Source: Toxonevra muliebris
Taxonomy: Eukaryota > Arthropoda > Insecta > Diptera > Pallopteridae
Direction of reading: 5' to 3'
Assembly: GCA_963691655.1 (NCBI GenBank)
Contig: OY829326.1
Location: 78,733,235-78,797,234, forward strand
DNA: 64,000 nucleotides
Positions within the stretch are counted from its first letter, which is position 1. Each line of letters starts with the position of its first letter. Positions 48,986-60,470 of this stretch are shown in pieces. The position numbers and the translations under genes were made by a program. Under the pieces are notes generated by a model, which was given only the letters and a program-made list of their open reading frames with translations, was not told the DNA's origin and ran no database searches.

Positions 48986-49370
48986 GGAATGTGAAAGAAT
49001 TTTTCAAGAATCTATCACTGTTTCCAATCCAGTGAAGTTAGCGTTAGTCAGGTAAAGTGGGGAATCTATTTTATTGTTTCTCAGCATTGTTACTAGTCTT
49101 TATGCCTAGCAATTACGTGAAACAAAATCAACCACTTGTTGGCCCATCGGTTGGGTTGGACACGATATCGCCGACAACAAAATCGCAAAATACAAAATCC
49201 ATAAACACAAAATCACCAAATATTGTGGACAATGAAAGATCATGTTAAGAAGCGGCACCGCTTCTCATTCAACTTACTTTTATTAATTTTTTATTTATAA
49301 TTTGCTGCGATTTTAAACTTTCTGGCTTTCGAATAGCTAAATTTAGAATGCAACTTGTGTACGAAATATA

Positions 49371-49526
49371 TTAGCCCTATTCACGAGAAGTTGCAACTGA
49401 TCTTACATACATCATTGCAAATTCAAATTTTTATTGCATTTCGCATTTATTTATTGTTGTGATAGCAGACATATTTTGCATATGCAACGATGTAAGACAA
49501 TTTGCACCAAATCGTGAATAGGGTTT
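49371..49526. mobile_element. Short MITE with CCCTATTCACGA ends
   Basis: CCCTATTCACGAGAAGTTGCA (in part, 49375) is mirrored by TGCACCAAATCGTGAATAGGG (in part, ending 49523). The repeat includes ATCTTACAT/ATGTAAGA inside. 149 bp, non-coding, GC-poor core. TTA lies on the left and TTT on the right, so the duplication is not clear. Confidence 0.7.
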
Positions 49527-49529
49527 TTA

Positions 49530-50620
49530 TATATAATTACCTCTTAGAAAAAAAAAATTGTGTAGTTTCTAGGGAATTTAAACGTTTAGTGGTACATATA
49601 TGTGCTACTCGTACCGTAGAAACGTGAAATTGTTTTAAGTACTTTTTTTATACGAAATGCTAGAAACGTCAAATTTCAGGCTTGTACAGATAACGAAAAA
49701 TTTGAGTCAGTAGAGCAGACAGTTGAAAAAATTCATAAGTATTTTACCAAAAGTGTATATTCCAACTGTCATGATATTAATGTGCCGTATAAACGCAGGG
49801 TTACTCGACGTCGTTTCCTCTCTTTTTTCATAAATCATCTCAAATTCTTTATTTTCTCATACAAAATCATGGTGAAATCATGTAGAAGGTGATAGTAAGA
49901 TTCCAACAATTTCACCATGGCAAAAACAACACATCTTGGTTGTTGCGTCAGATATCATAAAATGTCAAAATCAGCCGTACAACAAAATAATAATAGCGGC
50001 GTGAAGAGAATGTACAAATTGAGAGCAAACGTAAACAAGCAATCAAAAGTAAACAATGATTTTGATAGCCTATGATATTGACCACGAAAAAATAAGAAGA
50101 ATGAGTTGCTGGTAACTTCCTCTGGTATAAATTCGCCTTGTACAAAATTTACCATATTCATTTTTTTCATTAGCTTATGACTGAGAGAACAGCGAAACCT
50201 GTGTTCATGTAATATCGAATCCGAACTACACGAGCATTTCAAACTCGAATTACACGTGTAGTTAGCACATGAACTGTTCTCCTTTTAAGAAATATACCAT
50301 ATTTTATAAAGAAATCTTTTGTGAACGCATACATATCTGACGCTAATAGATTTTTGTTAAGGTTCGTGCTGGTATACGAATTTTGAACTACACGAGTTGT
50401 TTGTATTTGGAATGATGCGTGGTGAATATTCTTAAATACATGTGCATACATGTATTAGGAGGCACTAGTTTATACTAAAATTTGTAAAACAATTTTTCCC
50501 GTGTACGCCACGAGTTTTCAGCTGATGTGAAAACAATTTGTTTTCTTTCACCTTAAATAAACAACACATTTATGTATTGAATAAAATAATTTTCGAATAT
50601 TATATTAAATATGTACATAT
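49530..50620. other. Intergenic, no gene seen
   Basis: The motif CGAACTACACGAG/TGAACTACACGAG recurs at 50222 and 50382, suggesting a small local duplication. Confidence 0.4.
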
Positions 50621-50825
50621 GTCTTAGGGACGTCGATCCCGAAACATTTTTAGGGATTTGGGATTCAAATTCTTATTCCGGGATTGATACTAAGTTTCAT
50701 CAAACATGAAATAAAAAATGAAAAAGATATGACTTAAATTACATAAACCATTTTTTAAGCTTAGGGTGATTCTGGATTGATGGGATGTGAATAAATAATA
50801 TGAGAAAAATTTTTTTTTTTTATAA

Positions 50826-50905
50826 GTATAGAGTCAAACCTGCTAATTAGGACACCCCTCGGGATTAAGCAAGAACGGTCCGATTATGAGGTGTTCCGAT
50901 TTTAA
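50826..50905 (+). repeat. Tigger/pogo-like terminal segment
   Basis: AGTCAAACCTGCTAATTAGG and ACACC, then GGTCCGATTATGAGGTGTTC, a familiar pogo-type terminus; no matching right end found. Confidence 0.45.
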
Positions 50906-51689
50906 AGATTTTATTTTTTAGTGAAAAAATGGAAAAAGAAATATATATGTAAGCACATGAATCATTTTTTATTATGTAAGCACTTATACTATGACTTAAA
51001 TAGAGGAGCATATTTTGGGTTACCTTAAATAGCCAAGAATGGCATCAAATCGAAAAGTGACACTACAGATAGTTTTTACTTATTTGAACTGATACAAGAG
51101 GACAAAAAGTTTTAAAATCAGATAATATCTTCATGTTCCAAAAGGATTTCGAATATTCCGAAATTTTGAGATTCTCCTGTTAAAAATTTGAAGACGATGT
51201 TATCCCTGGTTTCAAATGCTTCTACCCACCCGTTTGATGCCGTAAAATTGGAAATATTTAATGCTTGAGTAATAACACTGTACACCTACAAAATAGTATC
51301 CGCTGATTACGAATCTATAAAAAATTTTTTCGGGTTCTTGTATATCCGTAAATCGCCGTTTTTGAAAATTTGATAAGGTGAGGGGTTCATGGATGAAAAT
51401 TTGTTTTCTTGTCTTTTTTTTTTATTTTCTACATTTTTATAGATTCGTGATCAGCGGCCAAAAATACTGCAGAAAAATTTGTGCACATCTCAGATACTAT
51501 TTTAAATTCTCATTTTGTTGTACAGTGTAAGTTTTGCTTTGTGTTGATCAATTATTTTGAGAATTAATTTTTAGCGCGAAAAAATATTGTGTGGGATTTT
51601 AATTGAATTTAAAGTGTATTTGTTGAAATAATTTCGTGTGGCACACTCGCATTCACAAATACTTACACTTTCCAAGCCACAAATTTACT

Positions 51690-51837
51690 TTAACCCATTA
51701 ATTGACTATGGTGCGAAAACTCACCATTTTTAATCTATAAAAATAACATTTTTAGTCTATAAAAATCACACTTTTAGTCTATAAAATCATACTTTTTTAG
51801 TGGTGCGTTTTTGCACCATTTGCAATTAGTGGGTTAA
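51690..51837. mobile_element. piggyBac-like MITE with internal tandem repeat
   Basis: TTAACCCATTAATTG (51690) mirrors CAATTAGTGGGTTAA (ending 51837), followed inward by GGTGCGAAAACTCACCA and TGGTGCGTTTTTGCACCA hairpins. The middle is three to four units of TTTTTAGTCTATAAAAATCA. 148 bp including TTAA duplications. Confidence 0.75.
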
Positions 51838-53639
51838 TAGTACCTGCTTTTATATATAGAGCTTAATCGCGAAATCTTGAAAACAAACGCACTAATGGGA
51901 CTAAATTATATCCAGGAATAAATATAAATAAACTTATTTTTTTTTCAATAGCATTATTTATAAATTAATTTAAAAGTGGTGCCACGAAAAATGCTAAAAA
52001 TGCCCTAAGTCCGGACACCAAAACTGTTTTTCCCAAGCCCGGAGGTGCAAAAGCAAATTTTGTAAGCGTGTCGCTATGCAACAGTGATCGCTTATAATGG
52101 ATGTGCAACAAAATATTGAAAACTTTTTCAATTTTCCTAAAATTTTTACTTTAACTTTTTATATTTGCAAATGTTTTTAACCCTTCAGTTCAGACTATAA
52201 TTTAATATTTCTTACTTCCTTATTTATTTATTAGTTTATCAATTATAAATGGTTTTTTATTATAAATTTTTTTGAATAAATAAGATTTTTGATAAATATG
52301 ATTAAAGTTAACTTAAGAAATCATTTAAAGTGCAAATGATTGTGGTTGCAAATGATATGACCGGCACTGTATGCATATAACCTTGAACTTGAATTTTGTT
52401 TCTCATTTATACATGCACTTTTCGATTTACTTATTATTACGTAAATTTTTTAGTTTTCAATCAAATTAATTTTCTTTTAAATAAATAAGAGATTATATAT
52501 TGTTAAATATTTACGTATGCTTAAAAGTGTTTGGAGAAAAGATGAACATTTTAAGAACCAAACATATAGAATATTGCGATTTGCATTGGTTTTATGCATT
52601 CCAGTAGCCAACTCTACTTATATAAAATTCCCAGTGCCAATTTACCTGCTACTTAAGTATTTGTTGAGGAGTTTTGTTTTGTCTTGAATTCAAATATTCA
52701 CTTTTTCAACTCCAAACAAATGTAGATGCCAAATTCAAATTAGTGTTGTATCAAGTAATGTTTTTATAGTGTTGGAGATCGAAATACAATTCAGCCTCAC
52801 GCTAAGTAAAATTCCCCCCAAATCGGGGAATCCCCCGCAAGTTGGCATCGCTTCTCTTAACTCAAATGCAACAAAAAATAAAATAAAGAATGTTTTAAAT
52901 TTCAATAAGTTTATGTAGTTACATAGCCCCGAAATTCCCGGGAATTTTTATTTTATTTTTTTCTCGAGATTCCTGGAACCCGAGATTGACATCCCTTATG
53001 TGTACATTAAGGTGGCTTTTATCTTTCAAGTTTGATTTTTTTCTGTGTTACTCCTCAGTTTAGTTCCATTACATAAAAAAATTAGCTTTGCGAAATTTGG
53101 GCTCAATCCGATAAGGGGAAGGGTTGTCCCTCGGGCCGTGCTTTTGAAAAAAAAGAAGAAATTTCACACAAAAAATGGTACAAGGGAAAGGCTAAAACAC
53201 AACAGAAATTATTTGTTAAATGCCAATATTCAAAAAAAATGAATCAAGAAAAAACAGCATTTATTTCTTGAGCAGGAAAAAAAAAGTAGTAACCAAAAAA
53301 ATTTGAATTTTGAATATTTCTTTTCGAATTAAATTGCAAAAAAAAAAAAAAATTATATATAAGTATATTGCTGTATGCCACTGACAGTCTAGCCTTAAAT
53401 GGAAACAATATTTTGGGGAGTTAAAAAAAAAATGTTGAATCTTTTTTTCCGATTGAGCACAAATTCTGCATAACTCATTTATTAGTGGAATGGATCTAAA
53501 CTGAGGGGTAGCCCATGAAAAATTATCAAAAATGTTAAAAAGTGCCATATAAGAGCCACCCTAACTTACATATTTAAAAATTGTTAAAGATTTTTCTATA
53601 ACAGGACAGAAAAAAATAGATGAAGACAGCGAAGTATAA

Positions 53640-53675
53640 TTATAAATAATAATAATAATAATATAATAAGAAATA
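53640..53675. repeat. AAT microsatellite
   Basis: ATAATAATAATAATAATATA tract in the 3' flank of the 53.8 kb gene. Confidence 0.7.
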
Positions 53676-53780
53676 AACATTTTCAATTGCAATGATATAA
53701 ATATAACAGCACATTTATTTCCTTTCCTTTGATATATACATTTATTGAAGAAAATTGTTGAAACTTGGATACTCCATATG

Positions 53781-54362
53781 TTATACATATTCACCAAATT
53801 GTGATGCGCCAATATTATCCTTTATTCGGTTCCAGAAACCATTATATTCGTTAAAATTCTGAAAATTGTTATCACCTTCGGTGTTATAGTTAATATTTTG
53901 CATGGCTTTAAATGATTTTTGTGATTGGATTGATTGGGATGAAGTACCACCGTTGCGATATGTATTTAATATAACTGAAATTTCCCGGTATGGGATATTC
54001 GGCTCTTCGGTAGTTTGTTCCAACAAAATTTGGCCATTTTTCGAATAACATATGTTTCTGCGTACTATAATCGATGGATTATAGGGGGAATTTACTTTTG
54101 TGACATAACAACGGTCGGTTTCAGTGGGGCAAAAGATTTTGTCACATTTGAAAACAGCTAAATGGAGAAAGAAAGTGATATTTAAGTTAACTTATTAAAT
54201 ATTTCGAACTAAAAAACATTTTAAATTACCAAAATTAACATAAATTTCCACATCGCCAACTTTTGTATATGATTGTTTATTTGCTGTTACTAGGACTGCC
54301 AGCAGTAGACTTGAAAGGCTTACTCCTTTTATCAGCGGCAAAATATCACGTGGTCGATACAT
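53781..54362 (-). CDS. Small secreted Cys-motif protein, family member D
   Basis: Exon 1 is 54362-54230 and exon 2 is 54157-53781, separated by a 72 bp phase-1 intron (GTAATT donor, ATTTAG acceptor). The product is 169 residues. MYRPRDIL precedes a hydrophobic segment (residues about 8-26), then KQSYTKVGDVEIYVNF. Exon 2 opens AVFKCDKIFCP, with a Cys at DRC and another in RRNIC, then a Gln/Asn/Ser-rich tail ending QFGEYV. It is the nearest relative of the 40.1 kb gene, but the TKCGD cysteine is replaced (TKVGD). A 250 bp inverted-repeat element starts only about 33 bp upstream of the ATG, so it likely occupies or has replaced the proximal promoter. Confidence 0.8.
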
Positions 54363-54394
54363 ATTGCGTTTATGTCGCTGAAATGAATATATAT

Positions 54395-54648
54395 ATATCG
54401 CTCATTTACTAAAAGACCGTCATAAGTCAAAAAAACACAATTTTTGAGTTAATGATGCAGAATTATTCATTATGTCACGCTTCATATTGTGTAAAAATTT
54501 CATATTAATATCTTGTATACTCTGCGCGTGAGAATTATAAGATTTCTTCTGTTTTCTGCAAAGTGTGACTCAATTAAAAACTTTAAACGCGTTTTTTGCA
54601 AAATCGCGTTTTTTGAGTTATGACAGTCTTTTAGTAAATGAGTGATAT
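54395..54648. mobile_element. MITE in the proximal promoter of family member D
   Basis: ATATCGCTCATTTACTAAAA and GACCGTCATAAGTCAAAAAA (54395-54435) are mirrored at 54606-54648 (TTTTTTGAGTTATGACAGTC and TTTTAGTAAATGAGTGATAT). 254 bp, non-coding. Confidence 0.75.
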
Positions 54649-55084
54649 GTAATGGTAATCTTTATTTTTTATTTATTTTCACTTAAGGTTATTATATTTA
54701 TTTCGGGAATATACACGAATAAATTAATTGTATAAAAATACATAGTTATACTAGAGTGGACCGATAAGATGCTTTGATAAGAGAGGGTAAATACATCCAC
54801 GCATTTTTTAAAACCATTTTGTTTGCTTCGGTGACTCTGGAAATTGAAAAATTTTCGAGATAAAAATAGAGGTTGGCCCAAAAAAAGACACTGATGCATA
54901 CTGAAAGTTTTCAAGTTTTGTCAATCTAAAAGTATCTACAAACACTCTGATTGCACATTTTTTCTCGCTGTATGTGCTTCCTTAGAATGTTTTCCGCTCG
55001 TTCTGTTGGCGTGAGCTATTCAACGTCCGAAAACTTATTTTTTGGCAATTCTGATAGAAAAAAGTATGCTGCTTACGAATCACA

Positions 55085-55535
55085 TGTCTGTTTTTCCAAA
55101 TTCAAAATGGCGAATTCAATATGGCAAAAGATTTTTGAAACTTGAAACCCGTTGCTTAGAGGTTTTGGGGATCGCTGATTACGATACTGGCATCAGATTT
55201 TGAAAACTTTAAAAAATTGTTTGGACTCGCTTGAAACTCTTTACTAGGGGGTTTTTGGGGTCACTAACTACGAATTTAATGTCAGATTTGTAATCAGCGA
55301 CCCTGAAAACCTCCGAGTAACGAGTTTCAAGCGAATCCGATGAACTTGAAAAATAGTCGGTCATATTGGATCAGCAATTTTGAGTCCTAGTTAGCATCGC
55401 CAGAAGCCACCTAGTAATGTGTTTCAAGCGATTCCGGTCAATTCCGCCATTTTGAATTTTAAAAATCTTAAGTCAGGTTCGTCATCAGAGACCCTGAAAA
55501 CCCCTGAGTGACGATTTTGAAGCTGTTTTCTCGAA
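55085..55535. repeat. Modular repeat with alternating orientation
   Basis: The phrase CTTGAAACxCxTTxCTxxGxGGTTTTxGGGxTCxCTxAxTACGA occurs at 55141 and 55226. Its inverted form (TCAGCGACCCTGAAAACCTC and CGAGTAACGAGTTTCAAGCG at 55297, then 55400-55440 and 55485-55525) occurs three more times. At least five modules of 80-110 bp, with CAAAATGGCG/CGCCATTTTG boundaries. Confidence 0.6.
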
Positions 55536-56239
55536 AACTTCTTTTTGTACGTTAGGTCTTTTTTTTAGAACACCAAAACACAAAAAAGTGTATAACTTTC
55601 GTTTTACTTCAAAATTTTCACTATGATTTTAGAAAAGTATTCTAGAAACAATAAGGAACCCAAAAATCGAAAAGAAAAAAAAAACCGATGATCTTCAAAT
55701 TTTAAACTGGAATGACCCCTTAATTCACGCTCAACTTTTTACCGTCTATAAGCGATTCCATCCCTAACGTAACGTAACGAAATAGCTAATTATTAACCCA
55801 GTAATGCCTGTGAGTGAGCCGTTGCTGAGCCAAGTTTAAAAACAATTTTTTTCTCAAGTTAATTTCTTGATCTATCTACTTTGGTTCCCGTTCGCCCTTA
55901 ATAGTTCAAGGGGGAAACAATATATCAATCTATATTATAACTCAAAGAAATTATTAGGACTCAGTGAATTTAGAATAAAATAAATACATAGTTGAAACTT
56001 TCAGAGTTTAATTTTGAGGTAATTTATATCAATTTTGAAAACAATTTCCGATTTTTTTCCCCCAGTATCTAAATATTTACGCCTAAATTTGATTCGAGAC
56101 ATCGTCTGTTTCATAATTTGACCCGAAAACTCAGTAGTTTTTGTGAGAAATCAGATGCTACAATGGCAGCTAGAAGGATTTTATAACAAGATCAATTGCG
56201 CAAAAATTGTGAAAGATAAACAAAAAACTACGTACGATT

Positions 56240-56480
56240 GTTTTTTTTTAGGAGTCTATGAAAACTAAATCAAGACGTTAGTTTTCAAAGTTATGACTTT
56301 AGTTCATGTTCAATTCGTTATTTGGCTTAATGAACAAATGTAGTAAAAAAAACAACAGTGTATACAGTGAGCTTAGTGATAGTTATTGGTCTTTCAACAT
56401 CCTATATAAGCTACTAATATTTGAAATCGTAACCCAGAATTACAGATTTGATTTCAAATATTTTCACTGAATAGAGATAT
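56240..56480 (-). repeat. Hammerhead-lacking copy of the 32.5 kb repeat
   Basis: It matches 32620-33020 on the opposite strand but jumps from the CACTAAGCTCACTG flank straight to TATACACTGTTG, skipping the whole region from the ribozyme core to its 3' stem. Confidence 0.75.
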
Positions 56481-57049
56481 TGAAAGAAACTACCATTACC
56501 GTTCTATATACTTATTTGTTGTTGTGTTTTTCTCTTCGTTATTTGAAAGTCTAGTACATGAGTGAGTGTGTGTGCTTGTGAGAAAATGATTCTAGGTGTA
56601 ATTTTTTCTGAACAGGCCCCATTCGATGAGTTTGTGATAGTTTTTTTTTTTTTAAATCGGTTATGGTATTGAGATAATTTAATTTGTTTCACACAAACCT
56701 TTTTATACTGCTTCGATAGTTTTAACTATGTTAACGAAATTCATACCATATTAATCAGAAACTAGATTTGATTTTTTGTTCATAAGATTCGGGGAAATAT
56801 GGTAAGTAATTATGGGGCGACCCATGCCGAATCAAATTTGTTCGGCCTTAACCATTCAAATCTTGTTTAAATTTTTCATTTATATAGTATCCACCACTAG
56901 CGGACCAAGACATCCGAGGATGTAATTTGAATTTTTTCACCCCTTCACATTTTTTTTTTTTTAATTCATGACATGCTAAATCTAATGGCTCGAATCAGAC
57001 ACAAGGTTCGGTTTATTTTTCCCAAACTCTAGAACCACAACGGTCTTTT

Positions 57050-57155
57050 ATACTACGTTAATACTAACGCTACGTAAATTTTACGTACTGATGAATATCC
57101 TTCTGATACGCTTCAATTATTTTGAAGTTTTGCAGTCTGAATTGTTATTTGTACT
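57050..57155 (-). repeat. Second copy of the 47.0 kb repeat
   Basis: Inverted relative to 47003-47140; about 90 bp of clear similarity. Confidence 0.65.
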
Positions 57156-57189
57156 ATATTGAACTATTTATTCCTAAACGAACTTAAGG

Positions 57190-57535
57190 GGGCATGTCCC
57201 TTGCTCGGGTCCAAAAAATTTATTTATTTATTTTTTGCATAATTATAGTTTTATATAAAAAAAATGCTTGATGGATTTTGTTCTACCTAGGCTCATTTTC
57301 TTTACAAATATTTTTTTATAAGATAGACTATTATTACAATGGTAGATTGTTTAGTTTTTTTTACATCCCTTATAAGGGCCCATTTTGTTTAAAATTCGTC
57401 TTTTTTTTAATTAAAGCTTTGCCAATGAGTCATTTTTTATTATTATAGCTTCATAATAGTCTATCTTACAGAAAATGATGTATCTTTTTAGATTTTTATT
57501 GATTTTTTGCTTTGGAGCACCCGGAGGACTTCTAT
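57190..57535. repeat. Foldback sequence around AAGATAGACTATTAT
   Basis: ATAAGATAGACTATTAT (57319-57335) faces ATAATAGTCTATCTTA (57446-57461), with further matches outward (TTTTCTxTAC, CAAAAAAT, TGCTCGGGTCC against CCTCCGGGTGCTCC). Probably a MITE of about 350 bp. Confidence 0.5.
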
Positions 57536-58269
57536 AACACCCGCCGATTGAAATAGCGATTTTTTTTTTACATAGTGTAATAATTCTTGGATTATACTTT
57601 AGCAAAAAAAAAATTAAATTAGTTTAGGTAGAAGCTGTTTCATTTCGAATAATTAATTTTTGAGATTTATAGATCTATCGTGGTAAAAATATTGAAAATA
57701 TCGAGAAAACGGAAAACGCATTTTTCATCAGCGGCGTATGAGGATGTACCGATAACAGCGTACCAGGATAGTATAATAATTGAAATAGTGAACAAACTAG
57801 TTGCTTCGCGTTGAAATCAGCGTATTCATCTATAAATGATCACCAATTTGTTTCTTTTGCACAATTTTTTAAGAGATTTTCAAAACCAAACTGTAAACGA
57901 AATTCCTCACTATATTCCGGAAACTACAATAATTTGAATGACCGTATCTTACATTATGACTTGTTTATAACTCTCAGCTAGAAAATTTGTTTTTAATAAC
58001 GTGTTTAATATCTGCGACGTCTCAAAATATACTGAGCATACACCAGCTTTAAATAATTTTTTTATAAAAACTAACCTATCTGTGTTCATATCTGTGAACG
58101 GGGAATTACAGGGCAATGAATAAAAAAAAAAAAAACAAATTAACGGCGTAACGTAACTTTGGTGGAATGTAAACAATTTTTTGTTTGTTTCGAAGTAATA
58201 AATTTCTTATACATAAGTATGGATGCATGTCGATCGATATATATATGCATATTTTTCAGTTAATTTAAT

Positions 58270-58405
58270 TACACTAGTCAACCCAAAATTTGCGTAATAC
58301 ACGTTATAAAGCATTTCTATATAATTTTTGTACGGAGTTTTTCGCCTTCACGAATGCGAATGCATTCGAAAATTTTGGAGAGCTCCAATTTTTCTAATTT
58401 TTTCA
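58270..58405 (+). repeat. Dispersed repeat, copy 1
   Basis: CTAGTCAACCCAAAATTTGC, ACGGAGTTTTTCGCCTTCAC, GCATTCGAAAATTTTGGAGA and GCTCC recur in the same order at 61089-61210. Confidence 0.75.
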
Positions 58406-59145
58406 AGAAAAAATAAATATTTTAAATTCACAATGCAGAATTTTGAGGGAAAATATATATATATGTAGGGATGTACTTGCAAAAAATTAAGTCTGTATTT
58501 CATGAATATTTCACAACATTGTGATTAAACTCCGCGAATAACGTAGAAATGATTAAGGAGGTGCCTGACGACAAAAAATCGCAATTTGTTGAGTAGTGTT
58601 ATTGAATGTAATAATTGAAAATACCACAGTGAAGATTTATTCCCCGTATAATATTATTTACTTATTGCTGGAACGGCAATGTAAGAATGTTTCAAATTTC
58701 ACGCATAGTTTATTATATTAGGGGACGCGCAGCGAAAGGGAACTATTAAAGAAAAGTTGCTATGTAAATAAAACTAGGAAGTAAATTTAAGTATATTTTT
58801 GAATTTCAGAAAATCCTGTAAAACACAAAAAAAAAATTTAACTGGGAATCGTAATGATTCCGATTTTTAAAGGCGAGTTCCGATTTCCGAACATGACAGC
58901 AAGATAACAAAAATACTTCGGTTTTTGTCATGTGTTTCGATTTTTATTCCGATTTTAAGTCAAATTGTCCGCCATGCTTGCAGTTCTATATGCAAGAGCA
59001 TATTCGAATTACCAGGTAAACACAAGGAAAATAACTTCATTTGATAGTTTTCTTTGCTAAACTTAATTATTTTCACAGCTTATCCATGCCATTCTCAAAA
59101 CACCGGGCGTTTTGTTCAAGGAGTACATTAATCTGCCATAGCGGT

Positions 59146-60470
59146 AGGGTAGCCAGACGTACTGATTTGATTAGTACATGTCCTGAATATTTTTTTTAAA
59201 TCTCGAAATCAGTAAGAAAATGCACTGATTTTTTTAAATTAATATCTTAGGAATTTCGTTTTTGCAGACAGCAGACATGTCTCACCCTATTTGTCTCTTT
59301 TTCTGATTGTTCACAAAATATAATAAGGGAGTGTTCCCGGGTATGAGACGGGTTTTGTTTTTGAGCCATAAATTTTCAGTGGTTTCGAAAATCGAGTGTT
59401 TTATATACTGTGAGAGAGGAATTGAAAATACGCAATTTTTATACGAAAAAGTATAGTGAATCCATTGGCACGCAAAATTGTGTGACCAATTTTCTGAGGA
59501 TGTGTATTTTTGCCGAAAAAAAATTTGTACCCGAGACACAAAAAATCCACTAAAAATTGGGAAATGTGAAGTAAAACCCAAATCACTATTTATAAATATA
59601 AATTTATTTATGTCCTAGGCCTTCAGTGGCTAAGACAAAAAGAAATGACAGTTTTTATTCATCATCTCCTTCTTAGTCATCGTCATTTCCAAATCGATAT
59701 CGCAATGTTTGCACACTTCAAATGAGTAGGCCGCTTGCATGTGATGCATATGATGGACGAAATACAAAAAAATGGATCAAAACAGTAGATAACAACAAAA
59801 AAAATTGTTTCCAACCATATATTGGCATAATCCAAAATTGGATGGCAAAATATACGTAAAACGCTAAATGCTAATGCATAACACTCACCTTGTTCAATTT
59901 ACTCGAAAATATATCACTTTGAAAAAAATCAAAAAGGTTTTCGTGACCGATTTTCACACACGATGTTTCAGCTAATACAAGCAAAAAGTCTATTCACTCC
60001 GGTTTTACCACAAAAACTGGCTCTTGTCACAAGAAAATTTTGACAGTAGTCAGATCGGCAATATTGATATTGCATGATGTAAAAAATCGACTGTCTCATA
60101 CCTGGTGCTGTCTCATACCCAGGTACACTCCCCTACTTACGCGTTGCTGCTATCGAGTGGAGAAAAGCAACATTTGCTTGAAGAAAAGTCGATTAAAGTA
60201 AGTTTTTAAATGAGTGAAAGGAATTTGTTATTAATTGAATTTGATTATTGTTCTCAGCTCTCACAATTCTTTAAATATGGTAACTGATACCTAATCAACA
60301 TTGTCTACTGACGAAGAAAAAAAAAAGGAAAAAAAGCACTCAAAATTGGAGAAAAAGTTTCAGGTAGTTTATATCACTATATTACAATGAAATTATTAGG
60401 TAATAAAACCATTAAAGCTGTACTGATTTGAACTGATTTTCACTGATCTAACGTCTAATGGCGTCTAACG
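59146..60470. mobile_element. Dispersed DNA repeat, copy 2, interrupted by a nested element
   Basis: The left end AGGGTAGCCAGACGTACTGA sits at 59146; 60142-60465 matches the repeat at 12068-12395. Between them lies the element at 59327-60134. The right terminus is not preserved. Confidence 0.6.
59327..60134. mobile_element. TIR element nested in the 59 kb repeat
   Basis: AGGGAGTGTTCCCGGGTATG and AGAC at the left are mirrored by GTCTCATACCCAGGTACACT and CCCCT ending 60134. About 808 bp. GTCTCATACC is repeated once more just inside the right end (60093). No transposase recognised. Confidence 0.7.

Larger units (their letters stand above)
50625..52998. mobile_element. TIR element with AGGGA(T/C)GTC ends, hAT-like, carrying nested insertions
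   Basis: AGGGACGTCGATCCCG (50626) is mirrored by CGAGATTGACATCCCT (ending 52996), with further GGGATT/TTCCCGGG subterminal motifs. The flanking octamers TATGTCTT and TATGTGTA match at 6 of 8. It contains the TTAA MITE at 51690-51837, a Tigger-like end at 50826 and a CAGGG-type end at 52810-52855. No transposase frame was recognised. Confidence 0.5.

Noticed and set aside
57084..57100. CTGATGAATATCC as another hammerhead core
   Set aside because: No GAAA after a hairpin; it belongs to the 47/57 kb repeat.
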